The translations under genes were made by a program, and so were the position numbers. Below, in pieces: positions 27,538 through 36,102 of a DNA stretch of 64,000 bases. The first letter of the stretch is position 1. Each line of letters begins with the position of its first letter. The stretch lies in contig CANJQU010000001.1 of the NCBI GenBank assembly GCA_947476485.1, positions 1 through 64,000 of the forward strand, written 5' to 3'. A model generated the notes under the pieces. That model saw only the letters and a list, made by a program, of their open reading frames with translations. It was not told where the DNA came from and ran no database searches. The stretch comes from Chitinophagaceae bacterium (GTDB lineage: Bacteria > Bacteroidota > Bacteroidia > Chitinophagales > Chitinophagaceae).

Positions 27538-27844
27538 CAGATTACATTTTTATGGTGATGATCACTGTTGTGTTGAATTTTTCGCTTGCCCCGATAAAGT
27601 TTGCCATAACATAGTTCTTTTAAATATCGTACCACAATTACATATAGTTTATTGGTTTGCAATGCATAATATTCAGGTGGATCAATCTCGCTGTTATGAT
27701 ATTCAGAGGTGTATTTTACGAAAATCATTTTTTTTTCAGACTTATTCTATGATGATAAAGACTGAAAATCCTGACAATAGTCATCGAATGTGATCCAAGT
27801 CAACCGTAGTTTTGAAATAATATCACAATTCCTGCGGAGATTTG

Positions 27845-27976
27845 TGAGTTAGCAGTAAGGTGAATAAAGAACCGAAGGCACAAGAGTGCGACGCAACAGA
27901 CGATGATAGTAGCAATCTTGCTTGGACCCCCTCGTATCTAGTTCGGTGTCCCACACCCTTGGAGGTGTGGGACACC
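27845..27976. repeat. Dispersed intergenic repeat ending in a 13-bp hairpin
   Basis: The gap 27538-27981 holds no gene. GGTGTCCCACACC (27945-27957) and GGTGTGGGACACC (27964-27976) are exact inverted arms around CTTGGA. The preceding ~100 nt (GGCACAAGAGTGCGACGCAA and on) look like a Bacteroidota intergenic repeat from memory. There is no T-tail on the minus strand, so it is probably a REP rather than the oppC-like gene's terminator. Confidence 0.6.
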
Positions 27977-27981
27977 TGTGC

Positions 27982-29103
27982 TCATTCTCTCACATCAAGT
28001 ACATCCCGCAATGCATTTCCGAGAATGTTGAAGGCATATACGAGGAGCATGATGGCGATGCCGGGGATGATGGCGAGGAGGGGGCGGTCGGTGAGGAGGA
28101 AGTTGTAGTGTTCTTTGATCATGAGGCCCCAGGAGGGGTGCGGGGGCTGCACGCCGAAGCCGAGGAAGGAGAGCCCGGCCTCGACGAGGATGGCGGAGGC
28201 GAAGTTGCTGGCGGCGATGACCATAAGGGGGCCGGCAATGTTGGGCAATATGTGGCGGAATATGATGCGCATATGGCCCAGGCCCAGGCCGCGGGCGGCG
28301 GTGATGTACTCCATCTCGCGCAGCACGAGCACCTGCCCACGGATGAGGCGGGCGGCGCCTACCCACATGCTGAGGCCGATGGCGATGAATATCTCCCAGA
28401 AGCCCTTGCCAATGGTGAGGGTAATGGCAAACACGAGTAGCAGGGTGGGGATGGCGTAGAGTATGTTGATGATCCACATGACCACTTTATCTATGAGGCC
28501 GCCGAAATAGCCGGCTATGCAGCCGAGTATGATGCCTATGGTAAGGGAGAGCAGCACGGCCACCATTCCAACAGCCAGTGTGACGCGGGAACCTACGAGC
28601 AGGCGGGAGAGTATGTCGCGGCCATAGCGGTCGGTGCCGAGCCAGAAGGTGCGGGTGGTGATGAGGTGCTGTTTTACGTAGTCCTGTTGCGCGGGCAGGG
28701 GATCGGTAAGGTGATTGGGCGGAAGGAGGGCGGAGAGCGGGTAGGTGAGGGTATCCTGCAGGCCATCGTCGATGTAGTGCACGGTTATCAAGTTCCTGTT
28801 AGCGAAATAATAGTTGTTGACAGGTGATAGGAGATAGGGGGATTGAGCGCCGGTGAACCATTCGGTGATCTTGCTATCGTGGCGCTGCGGGCCGGTTTTG
28901 GGGATGTGGAGGAGCAGTTTTTTGAAGCCGGGTTGTTTGGCGCCGAGCTCTATGATCATGCGGTTGGCGGATGGGGTGGAGTCGGGGGCGATTATGTAGG
29001 CGAGTATGGAGGTGAGGCAGGTGAGGGCGATGACCAGCAGGGCGATGAGGGCTGAAGGGCGCTTCAGCAGTTTTGATAAGACAGATATTTTGTTGTCGCT
29101 CAA
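27982..29103 (-). CDS. ABC transporter permease, OppC/DppC family
   Basis: A 373-residue inner-membrane permease for peptides or similar solutes. The N-terminal helix ALIALLVIALTCLTSILAYI is followed by a ~100-residue periplasmic insert, longer than in most OppC proteins. The permease core begins RYGRDILSRLLVGSRVTLAVG and the ATPase-contacting loop is GLGLGHMRIIFRHILPN. It is visibly GC-richer than the neighbouring ion block. No OppA, OppB, OppD or OppF gene is in the window next to it, so it acts with proteins encoded elsewhere or is a remnant. Confidence 0.85.
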   Translation of the reverse strand: MSDNKISVLSKLLKRPSALIALLVIALTCLTSILAYIIAPDSTPSANRMIIELGAKQPGFKKLLLHIPKTGPQRHDSKITEWFTGAQSPYLLSPVNNYYFANRNLITVHYIDDGLQDTLTYPLSALLPPNHLTDPLPAQQDYVKQHLITTRTFWLGTDRYGRDILSRLLVGSRVTLAVGMVAVLLSLTIGIILGCIAGYFGGLIDKVVMWIINILYAIPTLLLVFAITLTIGKGFWEIFIAIGLSMWVGAARLIRGQVLVLREMEYITAARGLGLGHMRIIFRHILPNIAGPLMVIAASNFASAILVEAGLSFLGFGVQPPHPSWGLMIKEHYNFLLTDRPLLAIIPGIAIMLLVYAFNILGNALRDVLDVRE

Positions 29104-29154
29104 ATTTTAGTTAATGTTTTATCCGGCGAGTATTGCGCGAGTCAACCACCCCAG

Positions 29155-29277
29155 CCAAAAGGCCATTGCTTCGCTATGTCTTTTGGCATGCCCCTCCTAA
29201 AAACAGGAGGGGAGGTGTGTCGTGACCGGTGTAGCGGTTTTGGTGTATGGTAGAGACGCAATGCATTGCGTCTCTAC
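29155..29277. repeat. Cluster of three intergenic palindromes
   Basis: CCAAAAG/CTTTTGG (29155-29161/29180-29186), CCCCTCCT/AGGAGGGG (29191-29198/29205-29212), and a loop-less perfect 28-bp palindrome at 29250-29277 whose left half is GTAGAGACGCAATG. The last is duplicated exactly at 50793-50820. No gene is seen between 29104 and 29310. Confidence 0.75.
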
Positions 29278-29310
29278 GAAATAAGGGTCTGCATTCTACA
29301 GGGACACCTA

Positions 29311-30672
29311 TTACAATCCATGTTCGCTGACGAGGTAGATGAGCTGGGCCATTACTGCTGCGCCGAGTTTCAGTTCGCGGTGGTTCACTTGTTCGAATAC
29401 GTCGTTGTCGGTATGGTGGAGGTCGAAGTAGCGCTGGGAGTCGGTGATGAGACCGGCCAGCGGCACATTCAGCCTTTTCTTAAGTGGGCCAATGTCGGTG
29501 CCGCCTTCATCGCGCGAGAAGTCGTATACGCCATAGTCGAGGAACAGGTCTTTGTATTTCTGTATGTTTTGCTTCTGTTGGTCGGACATCTCCAGCCCTA
29601 TGCCACGTGGCGAGAAACCGCCGGCATCGCTTTCTACGGCCAGCACATGGTTCTCGTTGCGGGCTTTGGCGGAGTCGGCATAGGCCTCGCCCCCTTTGTT
29701 GCCGTTTTCCTCGTTCATGAACAGAACAGCCCTTATGGTGCACTTAGGTTTCAGGCCCAAGGCTTTGAATGCACGAATCACCTCTATCGATTGCACGCAG
29801 CCTGCGCCATCGTCGGAGGCGCCTTCGCCCACATCCCAGGAGTCGAGATGGCCGCCCACGGTGATGATGCGCTCGGGTGTTTCGCTGCCTTTTATTTCGC
29901 CGATCACATTGTATGAGCGTACGGGCTTTGGCATCATGTGGCATTCTGAGGTCATTTTTGCCATAGCGGTGCCTTTTTCGCAGGCCCGTTCCAGCAGATC
30001 GGCGGTTATATTGCCAAGAGCCATCTCGGGAATCTTTGCAAAAGAGTCGTTGTAGTGCATGCCGCCTGTGTGCGGAAAATCGTCGACACCGGTGGACATG
30101 GAGCGGATGATAACACCCGCTGCGCCACGTTTGGCCGCTATGCTGGGGCTAGCCCAGCGGTACTTGACGCCATCGCCATAGCCCTGGAAGGTGAAGACAA
30201 AATCCTGGCGGAAGCGGTAGTCGAAGAATATGATCTTGCCCTTTATCTTGCTGTCGGGCAGGGCCTTGAACTCATCGAAGTTGTGTACCATTACGATCTC
30301 TGCTTCCAGCGGCTTGCCACCGGTGCCCTGGCTGTTGCCCAGGGAGCTGGCGCGCACTTTTTTGTATTCCTTGCCCATCTTCAGGTAGAGGCTTTCCTTG
30401 CCGCGGTACCAGTAGGGCACATCGGCGGCCTGCAGCCATACTTTGTCGGCCCCGGCTTCCTTCATGGCTTTCTCGCCCCAGGTAACGGCTTTGGCGGCCG
30501 CCGGAGAGCCGCTGATGCGGTGCCCCACGGTTTTGCAGAGCACCCTTAGATTTTCGTAGCAGGTGCCATGAAGCATAATTTCGTCAGATATTTTGCGCAT
30601 TTGCAACGAGTCCTGCGCGTGCGCATGTTGCATACCCATGCAGGCGAGTATGGCGAGAAGGCGTAATTTCAT
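29311..30672 (-). CDS. Exported M28-family zinc peptidase
   Basis: A 453-residue protein with a signal peptide (1-19, cut near AHAQ), an inserted PA-like domain in the middle, and the M28 dizinc site: H275 and D277 in GGHLDSWD, D287/D288 in SDDGAG, the catalytic base and ligand in MNEENG (320-324), and D349 in ESDAGG. It resembles carboxypeptidase Q and other plasma-glutamate-carboxypeptidase-like enzymes that trim dipeptides. It acts in the periplasm or outside. It is divergent from the DUF1343 gene at 30750 with a 77-nt gap. Confidence 0.88.
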   Translation of the reverse strand: MKLRLLAILACMGMQHAHAQDSLQMRKISDEIMLHGTCYENLRVLCKTVGHRISGSPAAAKAVTWGEKAMKEAGADKVWLQAADVPYWYRGKESLYLKMGKEYKKVRASSLGNSQGTGGKPLEAEIVMVHNFDEFKALPDSKIKGKIIFFDYRFRQDFVFTFQGYGDGVKYRWASPSIAAKRGAAGVIIRSMSTGVDDFPHTGGMHYNDSFAKIPEMALGNITADLLERACEKGTAMAKMTSECHMMPKPVRSYNVIGEIKGSETPERIITVGGHLDSWDVGEGASDDGAGCVQSIEVIRAFKALGLKPKCTIRAVLFMNEENGNKGGEAYADSAKARNENHVLAVESDAGGFSPRGIGLEMSDQQKQNIQKYKDLFLDYGVYDFSRDEGGTDIGPLKKRLNVPLAGLITDSQRYFDLHHTDNDVFEQVNHRELKLGAAVMAQLIYLVSEHGL

Positions 30673-30749
30673 TTTATAAATGTAATGAAGGAAAGCTGAT
30701 AAAATAAATGCTAACTTCCCTTGCAGAAAAACAATTTACAAGCAGCACA

Positions 30750-31934
30750 ATGACGGTGAGATCTTTCATTATTTGTTTTATTCTTCTATTGCCATTTTGG
30801 GTAAATGCACAGGGGATTTTCGACACATCGATAAAACCGGCGGATGCCCTGCCGCAACGCTATGTGCCGAAGCTGAAGGGCAAGCGGGTGGCCCTGGTCA
30901 TTAACCAAACCAGCAAGGTGGGCAATGTGAGCCTGCTGGACCTGCTTAGGGACAAAGGTGTGAATGTGGTGCGGATATTTGTTCCGGAGCATGGTTTCAG
31001 GGGCAAGGAGGATGCGGGCGCACATATTGAAAGCTCGGTGGACAGCGCTACAAAGTTGCCGGTGATCAGTCTCTATGGCAAACACAAAAAGCCGACGACC
31101 GAAGACCTGGCCGATGTGGACGTGGTGGTCTATGATCTGCAGGATGTAGGGGTGAGATTCTATACCTATATATCTACGCTGCAGTATGTGATGGAAGCCT
31201 GCGCGCAAAACCACAAACAACTTATAGTACTGGACCGCCCAAATCCGAATGGTTTTTATGTAGACGGCCCGGTGCTGGATACTGCGTTTCGTTCGTTTGT
31301 GGGCATGCAGCCGATACCAATAGTATATGGTATGACCTGCGGAGAATATGCGAAGATGCTGGTGGGTGAGCGCTGGTTTGCAGGAGCTGCAAAGCTTGAG
31401 CTGGTGGTTGTGAAATGTGCGCACTACTCTCATGATAAAAAGTACGAGTTGCCTGTAGCGCCATCTCCCAACCTGCGTACCATGGCTGCCGTTTATGCCT
31501 ATCCATCGCTCTGCCTGTTTGAGGGTACAGTGGTGAGTGTGGGGCGTGGCACAGCATGGCCGTTTCAGCAGTATGGCAGCCCGGTTTTCGACAGTATGAA
31601 ATACACGCATAGTTTCACGCCCCGCAGCAGTGAGGGTGCAAAGGCCCCGCCATACGAGGGACAGCGCTGTTATGGAGCGCTGGTGGGGAAAAGCGAAACA
31701 GAGGTGCTGGGTTTGATGGATAACAAATTTAACCTTGACTGGCTGATCCGTGCTTATGCATGCTACCCGGACAAAGAAAAGTTCTTCAATGCTTTCTTTG
31801 TGAAATTATGCGGTACAGCGCAACTGAAAGAAGATATTGCTGGTGGAATGAGCGAAGCGGTAATAAGGGCTAGATGGCAACCCGGGCTGGAAGCATTTAT
31901 GAAGATCAGGAAGAAATACCTGTTATATGAGTAG
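30750..31934 (+). CDS. DUF1343 protein, exo-beta-N-acetylmuramidase NamZ-like
   Basis: A 394-residue exported protein. The start at 30750 gives the signal MTVRSFIICFILLLPFWVNA; a start at 30708 is possible but adds a polar lead. Core motifs: VPEHGFRGKEDAGAHIESS, YDLQDVGVRFYTYISTL, VLDRPNPNGF, and GRGTAWPFQQYG. Established: the DUF1343 member NamZ of Bacillus subtilis is an exo-lytic N-acetylmuramidase in muropeptide recycling. A role in peptidoglycan turnover is likely here. It is divergent from the M28 peptidase, and both could act on cell-wall peptides and glycans. Confidence 0.85.
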   Translation: MTVRSFIICFILLLPFWVNAQGIFDTSIKPADALPQRYVPKLKGKRVALVINQTSKVGNVSLLDLLRDKGVNVVRIFVPEHGFRGKEDAGAHIESSVDSATKLPVISLYGKHKKPTTEDLADVDVVVYDLQDVGVRFYTYISTLQYVMEACAQNHKQLIVLDRPNPNGFYVDGPVLDTAFRSFVGMQPIPIVYGMTCGEYAKMLVGERWFAGAAKLELVVVKCAHYSHDKKYELPVAPSPNLRTMAAVYAYPSLCLFEGTVVSVGRGTAWPFQQYGSPVFDSMKYTHSFTPRSSEGAKAPPYEGQRCYGALVGKSETEVLGLMDNKFNLDWLIRAYACYPDKEKFFNAFFVKLCGTAQLKEDIAGGMSEAVIRARWQPGLEAFMKIRKKYLLYE

Positions 31935-32145
31935 GCGGAGCAACGGGATAAAAATATTAACCTGAAATTGATGTCCTGGTTATTGGGATGTTATTTGTGA
32001 ACTGCGCAAACGCAATAGGGGAGCGGTTTTAGGTAGTTTTAGCAGTTTTTATAGAAAAAAATTAATTACTTTGTCCTTACTTTGGTGGAAATACTTTAAT
32101 TTAGTTCCGTTATTGTTTCATTTTAACCTCAAAAATTCATTTGAT

Positions 32146-32574
32146 ATGAAAAAGTTGATTATTACTTGTTTATTGCTTTCGTCCGCTTCAGTGGTATCAT
32201 TTGCTCAGTCAAATGCTGCACCTCAGCCAAACAGGAACGCTCCGGGTGGTCCTAACAAGCCTGTGATGAATTCACAGCAGATGGCAGAGCGGAGGACAAA
32301 AGCAGATGTTCAGCAGTTTGGCCTCAACCCCGAGCAGGCTAAGAAAGTACAGGCTGTAGAGCTGGATTTCTTTAGTGCTATGGAAAAATATCGTGCAGCA
32401 GGCCAGCAGCCAAACATAGGCCAGATGGGCAATCTGAATGCAAGAAGGGATGCGAAAATGAAAGAGATATTGACACCTGAGCAATATGCTAAGTTCGAAG
32501 CGGGAAGGAATAAAGAGCGTGTTGCTCCGGCACCTGCAAACGCAAACCAACCAACTGCAGCTCCAACAAACTAA
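32146..32574 (+). CDS. Small exported protein, Spy/CpxP-like
   Basis: A 142-residue protein. The start at 32146 yields the signal MKKLIITCLLLSSASVVSFA followed by QSN. The mature part is helical and Gln/Asn-rich: QMAERRTKADVQQFGLNPEQ, then a MKEILTPEQYAKFE motif like the LTxxQ repeats of Spy/CpxP periplasmic proteins. The C-terminus is an Ala/Pro/Asn-rich tail. A role as a periplasmic chaperone or stress sensor is possible. A strong hairpin at 32597 ends the unit. Confidence 0.65.
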   Translation: MKKLIITCLLLSSASVVSFAQSNAAPQPNRNAPGGPNKPVMNSQQMAERRTKADVQQFGLNPEQAKKVQAVELDFFSAMEKYRAAGQQPNIGQMGNLNARRDAKMKEILTPEQYAKFEAGRNKERVAPAPANANQPTAAPTN

Positions 32575-32596
32575 TCAGAAGTATTAGCTAAATAAA

Positions 32597-32623
32597 GAAA
32601 CCGCCATTAATACTGGCGGTTTC
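32597..32623. terminator. Hairpin terminator after the Spy-like gene
   Basis: GAAACCGCCA (32597-32606) pairs exactly with TGGCGGTTTC (32614-32623). It lies between the stop at 32574 and the convergent kynA stop at 32661, so it may serve both, although the T-run is short. Confidence 0.65.
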
Positions 32624-32660
32624 TCTGTTTATGTGCGGTGTAGCGACCGATGTATCTTGT

Positions 32661-33692
32661 TTACTGGCGATAATTAAGATCTTTTACCACACGCTCCGGC
32701 AGCTTTGGCAGCATGTGGCGTGGCAATAGAAATGAGGTGAGCTCTGCAAGCTCCTTGAATACATAGTGGCTGTCTGCAGCGCCACGCAGATACTCTGCAC
32801 CGGAGCTGCCCCCTGTGCCCACACGCTTACCGATAGTGCGCTGTACCATGTGTATATGCCTGTGCCGCCACATAGATAGCATTTCATCGATCTCCAGCAG
32901 CGTGCTCAGCAGGTCATAAGGTAGCTGTAAAAGCGGGTGGTCCCTGTAAAGCATAATGAACAGTGCATTGCGGCTGGCATCAGCGCTGAAAGACCGCCCT
33001 TCAGGATAGGTTGCATCATCTATGAAGATGGAGTCGAAGATCCAAAGGTTGGGTTGCTCTACGGCCATAAGGCTGCTTTCATACACATCGCGGTAAGTAT
33101 GCCAGAAGGATGCGTCGTTGCCCTCCCAATATTCTTTATTTTTAACAAAGGGCATTCTTTCCAGCCAATCATTCAGCAATACCAGCAATGATTTTTTGTG
33201 TTCCGAATCTTTCACGCGGTCGATATCCTCCGGAGTGAGCTGAGAGAGGTAGTAAGCCTTTCCGTGCCGGTGCTCATAGTTAAGGCCCAGTGTAGCTTCG
33301 ATCATTTTGAACTGTATGCTCTGGAAGCCGGATGCGGGTCGCAGCAGGTCGCGGAAGTCGAGGAAATCGAGCGGGGTCATGGTTTCAAGCACGCCCATCT
33401 GTGTTACGGCCACCTGGAGTATGGCACACACTCTTTTCAGCCGGTGCACGCTGTTATAGATATCGGGGGTGTTGTTATGTACTTTGGGCTGATTGAAGAT
33501 GTCCCTTACGATTGAGAGCTCATGCAATATCTGTTTGAACCATAGCTCGTAAGTCTGATGGATGATAATGAACAGCATTTCATCATCGGCTTTAATGCCT
33601 TCTTTGGCGCTTTCGGGATGTTGGGCAGTGAGTATTTTGTCTAACTGCAGGTATTCTGCGTAATAGACCGGTGGACGTTCTTTCTTTTCCAT
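32661..33692 (-). CDS. kynA: Tryptophan 2,3-dioxygenase
   Basis: A 343-residue haem dioxygenase opening the indole ring of tryptophan to give N-formylkynurenine. Signature segments: MLFIIIHQTYELWFKQILHE, which binds substrate, RDLLRPASGFQS, and MWRHRHIHMVQRTIG with the proximal haem His, followed by GTGGSSGAEYLR. Length is somewhat longer than bacterial TDO (~280) and nearer that of Bacteroidota and animal enzymes. No kynureninase or formamidase is adjacent. Confidence 0.93.
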   Translation of the reverse strand: MEKKERPPVYYAEYLQLDKILTAQHPESAKEGIKADDEMLFIIIHQTYELWFKQILHELSIVRDIFNQPKVHNNTPDIYNSVHRLKRVCAILQVAVTQMGVLETMTPLDFLDFRDLLRPASGFQSIQFKMIEATLGLNYEHRHGKAYYLSQLTPEDIDRVKDSEHKKSLLVLLNDWLERMPFVKNKEYWEGNDASFWHTYRDVYESSLMAVEQPNLWIFDSIFIDDATYPEGRSFSADASRNALFIMLYRDHPLLQLPYDLLSTLLEIDEMLSMWRHRHIHMVQRTIGKRVGTGGSSGAEYLRGAADSHYVFKELAELTSFLLPRHMLPKLPERVVKDLNYRQ

Positions 33693-33747
33693 GGGGTTAA
33701 ATTACTAAAAGTTATTGGAAGCTTTTAAAATCCATATAATTAATTTG

Positions 33748-34725
33748 CTATAATACACCCTTTATGACAATAAGCGAAATGCTGCCGATAATGGCCCAGA
33801 GCAGAACACCCTGCAGGATAGGCCGCCAGCCTACCTGGCGGATGGTTTTTAAGGAAAGACCTGAGCCAATAAGAAACAATGTGATCACCAGTCCTTTTCT
33901 GCCAAACATGAAGGCATATTCGAACAAAGTGCTGCCGCCCAGCTTGTTGTTCAGGAATGGAAGGTAACGCGGGAGATAAGTAGAAATAAGAATGGCGAGC
34001 ATAAAGTAGAAGATGAACCAGGGTATCTTGATCTTGCCGGTGCTTTTCTGAAAATACGCTGTAGCGAGTGAGATGGGGATGATCCACAAGGCGCGCTCTA
34101 ACTTGATGGTGGTTGCTATCTGCAAAGCTTTTGGACTGAACTTGCTGGCAGCGCCAACCACTGAACTGGTATCGTGTATGGCTATAGCACACCATGTGCC
34201 GAACTGCTGGTCGGTGAAATCGATGAGATGGAGGCCGATCCAGGGGAAGAGGAATAAGGCTATGGAATTGAGGATAAATATAGTGCCGAGCGATACGCTG
34301 ATCTGCTCATCATTTGCTTTGATGATCGGTGCAACGGCCGCAATGGCGCTGCCCCCGCAGATCGCAGTGCCATTTGAGATGAGCTGCGATATCTTCTCGT
34401 CTATTTTTAATTTTTTACCGATGAAATAACCTGCCAGCAATGTAACGCCTATGGTTCCCACAGTGAAAAGAAAACCTTCTTTGCCAGCTTTCATAGCCTC
34501 GCCAAAGTCTATCTTAAAACCAAGGCATACTACGGAGACCTGGAGCAGCAGGGTAGTGGCTTTTTTGTTGAGGTGAATGAAAGGGTGACCGATCACCAAA
34601 GCGATCGCAAGCCCCATAAGCAAAGCCAGTGGCGGATCTACTTTAAATGCTATGCAGACAACCAGGCATAAAACAAAAATTACTTGCTTTAATGTATTGG
34701 GCAAATTGAGTAAAGTTGTCTTCAT
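33748..34725 (-). CDS. YeiH/UPF0324-family membrane permease
   Basis: A 325-residue membrane protein with about ten helices, matching the YeiH family of putative anion (sulfate) exporters. Visible features are the N-terminal FVLCLVVCIAFKVDPPLALL, SNGTAICGGSAIAAVAPIIKA, which is the family hallmark, and TWCAIAIHDTSSVVGAAS. The transported substrate has not been settled. It is divergent from and overlaps upstream space of the DUF4375 gene; a TATCTTTG box lies at 34766. Confidence 0.85.
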   Translation of the reverse strand: MKTTLLNLPNTLKQVIFVLCLVVCIAFKVDPPLALLMGLAIALVIGHPFIHLNKKATTLLLQVSVVCLGFKIDFGEAMKAGKEGFLFTVGTIGVTLLAGYFIGKKLKIDEKISQLISNGTAICGGSAIAAVAPIIKANDEQISVSLGTIFILNSIALFLFPWIGLHLIDFTDQQFGTWCAIAIHDTSSVVGAASKFSPKALQIATTIKLERALWIIPISLATAYFQKSTGKIKIPWFIFYFMLAILISTYLPRYLPFLNNKLGGSTLFEYAFMFGRKGLVITLFLIGSGLSLKTIRQVGWRPILQGVLLWAIIGSISLIVIKGVL

Positions 34726-34765
34726 TAACAGATATTTGCACGATATTTATAAAAGATAACTGGGC

Positions 34766-34773
34766 CAAAGATA
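34766..34773 (-). promoter_or_regulatory. -7 promoter box of the yeiH-like gene
   Basis: The minus strand reads TATCTTTG, 40 nt before the ATG at 34725 and close to the divergent ATG at 34779. Confidence 0.4.
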
Positions 34774-34778
34774 ATACT

Positions 34779-35294
34779 ATGACCAGCAATTTTCTGCCAA
34801 TTGTGAGCAAAGGTGCAATAGACATTGCGCTGGCATCAAAAGACAACGACCATTTATATGATCTGTTGGTGCAACCACTGCATGAAGAGCTTTACCAGCG
34901 TGGTACATTTGATTTCCTGGATGAGCTTTCGGATGGTCAGCAATTATTGCTGACTTATGACTATCTGCGGACGCAGGTGGGGCAGGGGGGATTCATTCAA
35001 TTCATACATAACGGTTATGTGGGACTGCTTCCTTCTATGATAGAGCAGCTATACCTGGTTGGCGCCAACGATATGGCCCAGGTACTGGATGATGTGCTAA
35101 AGGTATATGTGCTAAACAGGGATATAATGAACAAGGCCAAATCTGTGCAGGAGTTTGCCCAACTATATGACGAACTAAAAGAGTTTGAAGTAATTGAAGA
35201 ACGGTACAACACCGTGAAACTGGAGTCGATAAAGAAAATGCTGGAGTATGCGGCTGGGCATTTAAATGAATTTGTGAAATCCCCAACGCCTTAG
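34779..35294 (+). CDS. DUF4375 protein
   Basis: A 171-residue cytoplasmic protein. The centre reads DYLRTQVGQGGFIQFIHNGY, the diagnostic segment of DUF4375 (related to eukaryotic DMP19, an inhibitor of a histone-like interaction), followed by helices rich in Leu, Asp and Glu. Function in bacteria is unknown. The start at 34779 (MTSNFLPIV) is preferred to an upstream start at 34716 that overlaps the divergent gene. A REP pair lies after the stop. Confidence 0.7.
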   Translation: MTSNFLPIVSKGAIDIALASKDNDHLYDLLVQPLHEELYQRGTFDFLDELSDGQQLLLTYDYLRTQVGQGGFIQFIHNGYVGLLPSMIEQLYLVGANDMAQVLDDVLKVYVLNRDIMNKAKSVQEFAQLYDELKEFEVIEERYNTVKLESIKKMLEYAAGHLNEFVKSPTP

Positions 35295-35337
35295 GCTAAA
35301 ATCTCAGCTAAGGATTTAGATTTCAAGGTGGAACATT

Positions 35338-35404
35338 AGATACCTTCGGCATCGTGTTTCCGTTGTTGTGTTTTGCTATAGATATGTGATCCCCTTGGGA
35401 TCAC
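35338..35404. repeat. Detached REP pair of the 49-bp family
   Basis: Palindrome GATACC-ttc-GGCATC (35339-35353) and GTGATCCC-ctt-GGGATCAC (35386-35404) have centres 49 bp apart. The spacer contains TTTTGCTATAGATAT, the same CTATAGA block found in the RAYT array at 39309-39605. The pair lies in the gap between the DUF4375 gene and the pigment operon's last gene. Confidence 0.75.
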
Positions 35405-35427
35405 TGATGCCTGAACGTGATAGGGAT

Positions 35428-36102
35428 CTACCCCTGATCTTCTTTTTTGATCCTTTTTAATACAATATCGAACTTGAAATTTTGATGTGAAATGTTGATG
35501 CTGTCCGGCACACCATCTTTATAGTTGAGCATCTGCACTTCCACAACCGGTTTGGTTTTGGATGATTTTTCGATCCGGATAAGCTTTGAGCAGCCATCGG
35601 TGATGTAGTAGTCGTTTCCTTTTTTGTTGGGGATAGCGGTATAATTGTATATGGAATCCTTTAGTAACACTGCGTTTGAAAGGTCCTGGTGTAGTATTAC
35701 CAACTCCAGATCTTTGTGGAGGGCTTTAACGATAACCTTTTTATCAAGTTTAGCCATTACATAATGCTTAATGAACCGGTTGTCTTTGGTAAAGGCGAAA
35801 TCGAAAAATTTCACACCCATTTCATTTGTGAAAACCACGCGGGTGCTGCTGTCGGGCATAGCTTTGAAAAAGAGTATGCCGCTGAAATGGTGTGTGGTAA
35901 CGTCTACGCCGGCGCTATAGAGCGAATTGGAAAATTTCGGGGTGAATTTCCTGATGCAGTTAACATCGCCGGTGGCTGGCTTAAGATGATTGTACTGAGA
36001 TCTTCGGGCGTGTGCGGGTGAACACAAAAAAGTTAATGCCGCTATTGAAAGCAGAATGGCGGTAGGTTTACTGTCTTTATTAGTCAACAGAGAAAACCGC
36101 AT
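35428..36102 (-). CDS. Exported protein at the end of the pigment operon
   Basis: A 224-residue protein with an N-terminal hydrophobic signal (LLSIAALTFLCSPAHA). A conserved block HHFSGILFFKAMPDSSTRVVFTNEMG is followed by VKFFDFAFTKDN and KKVIVKALHKDLELVIL. I know this type only as an uncharacterised Bacteroidota protein, often beside flexirubin genes. Its beta-strand pattern is LolB-like, so with the upstream LolA-like protein it could form a carrier/receptor pair (inference). Its start overlaps the LolA-like gene by 23 nt. Confidence 0.6.
   Translation of the reverse strand: MRFSLLTNKDSKPTAILLSIAALTFLCSPAHARRSQYNHLKPATGDVNCIRKFTPKFSNSLYSAGVDVTTHHFSGILFFKAMPDSSTRVVFTNEMGVKFFDFAFTKDNRFIKHYVMAKLDKKVIVKALHKDLELVILHQDLSNAVLLKDSIYNYTAIPNKKGNDYYITDGCSKLIRIEKSSKTKPVVEVQMLNYKDGVPDSINISHQNFKFDIVLKRIKKEDQG

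Noticed and set aside
27860..28459. Plus-strand frames opposite the oppC-like gene and its upstream repeat
   Set aside because: Derived from a dispersed repeat and from the complement of a permease gene; Glu/Gly-rich shadow composition.
29250..29277. Intrinsic terminator
   Set aside because: Perfect palindrome without loop or T-run, and repeated exactly elsewhere; better seen as a dispersed repeat.
29266..30549. Long open frames on the plus strand opposite the M28 peptidase gene
   Set aside because: The minus frame has a signal peptide and full dizinc motifs; the plus frames are shadows of GC-biased codons.
30786..31610. 274-codon open frame antisense to the DUF1343 gene
   Set aside because: Overlaps a gene with clear NamZ motifs; the antisense product is His-rich and shows no family feature.
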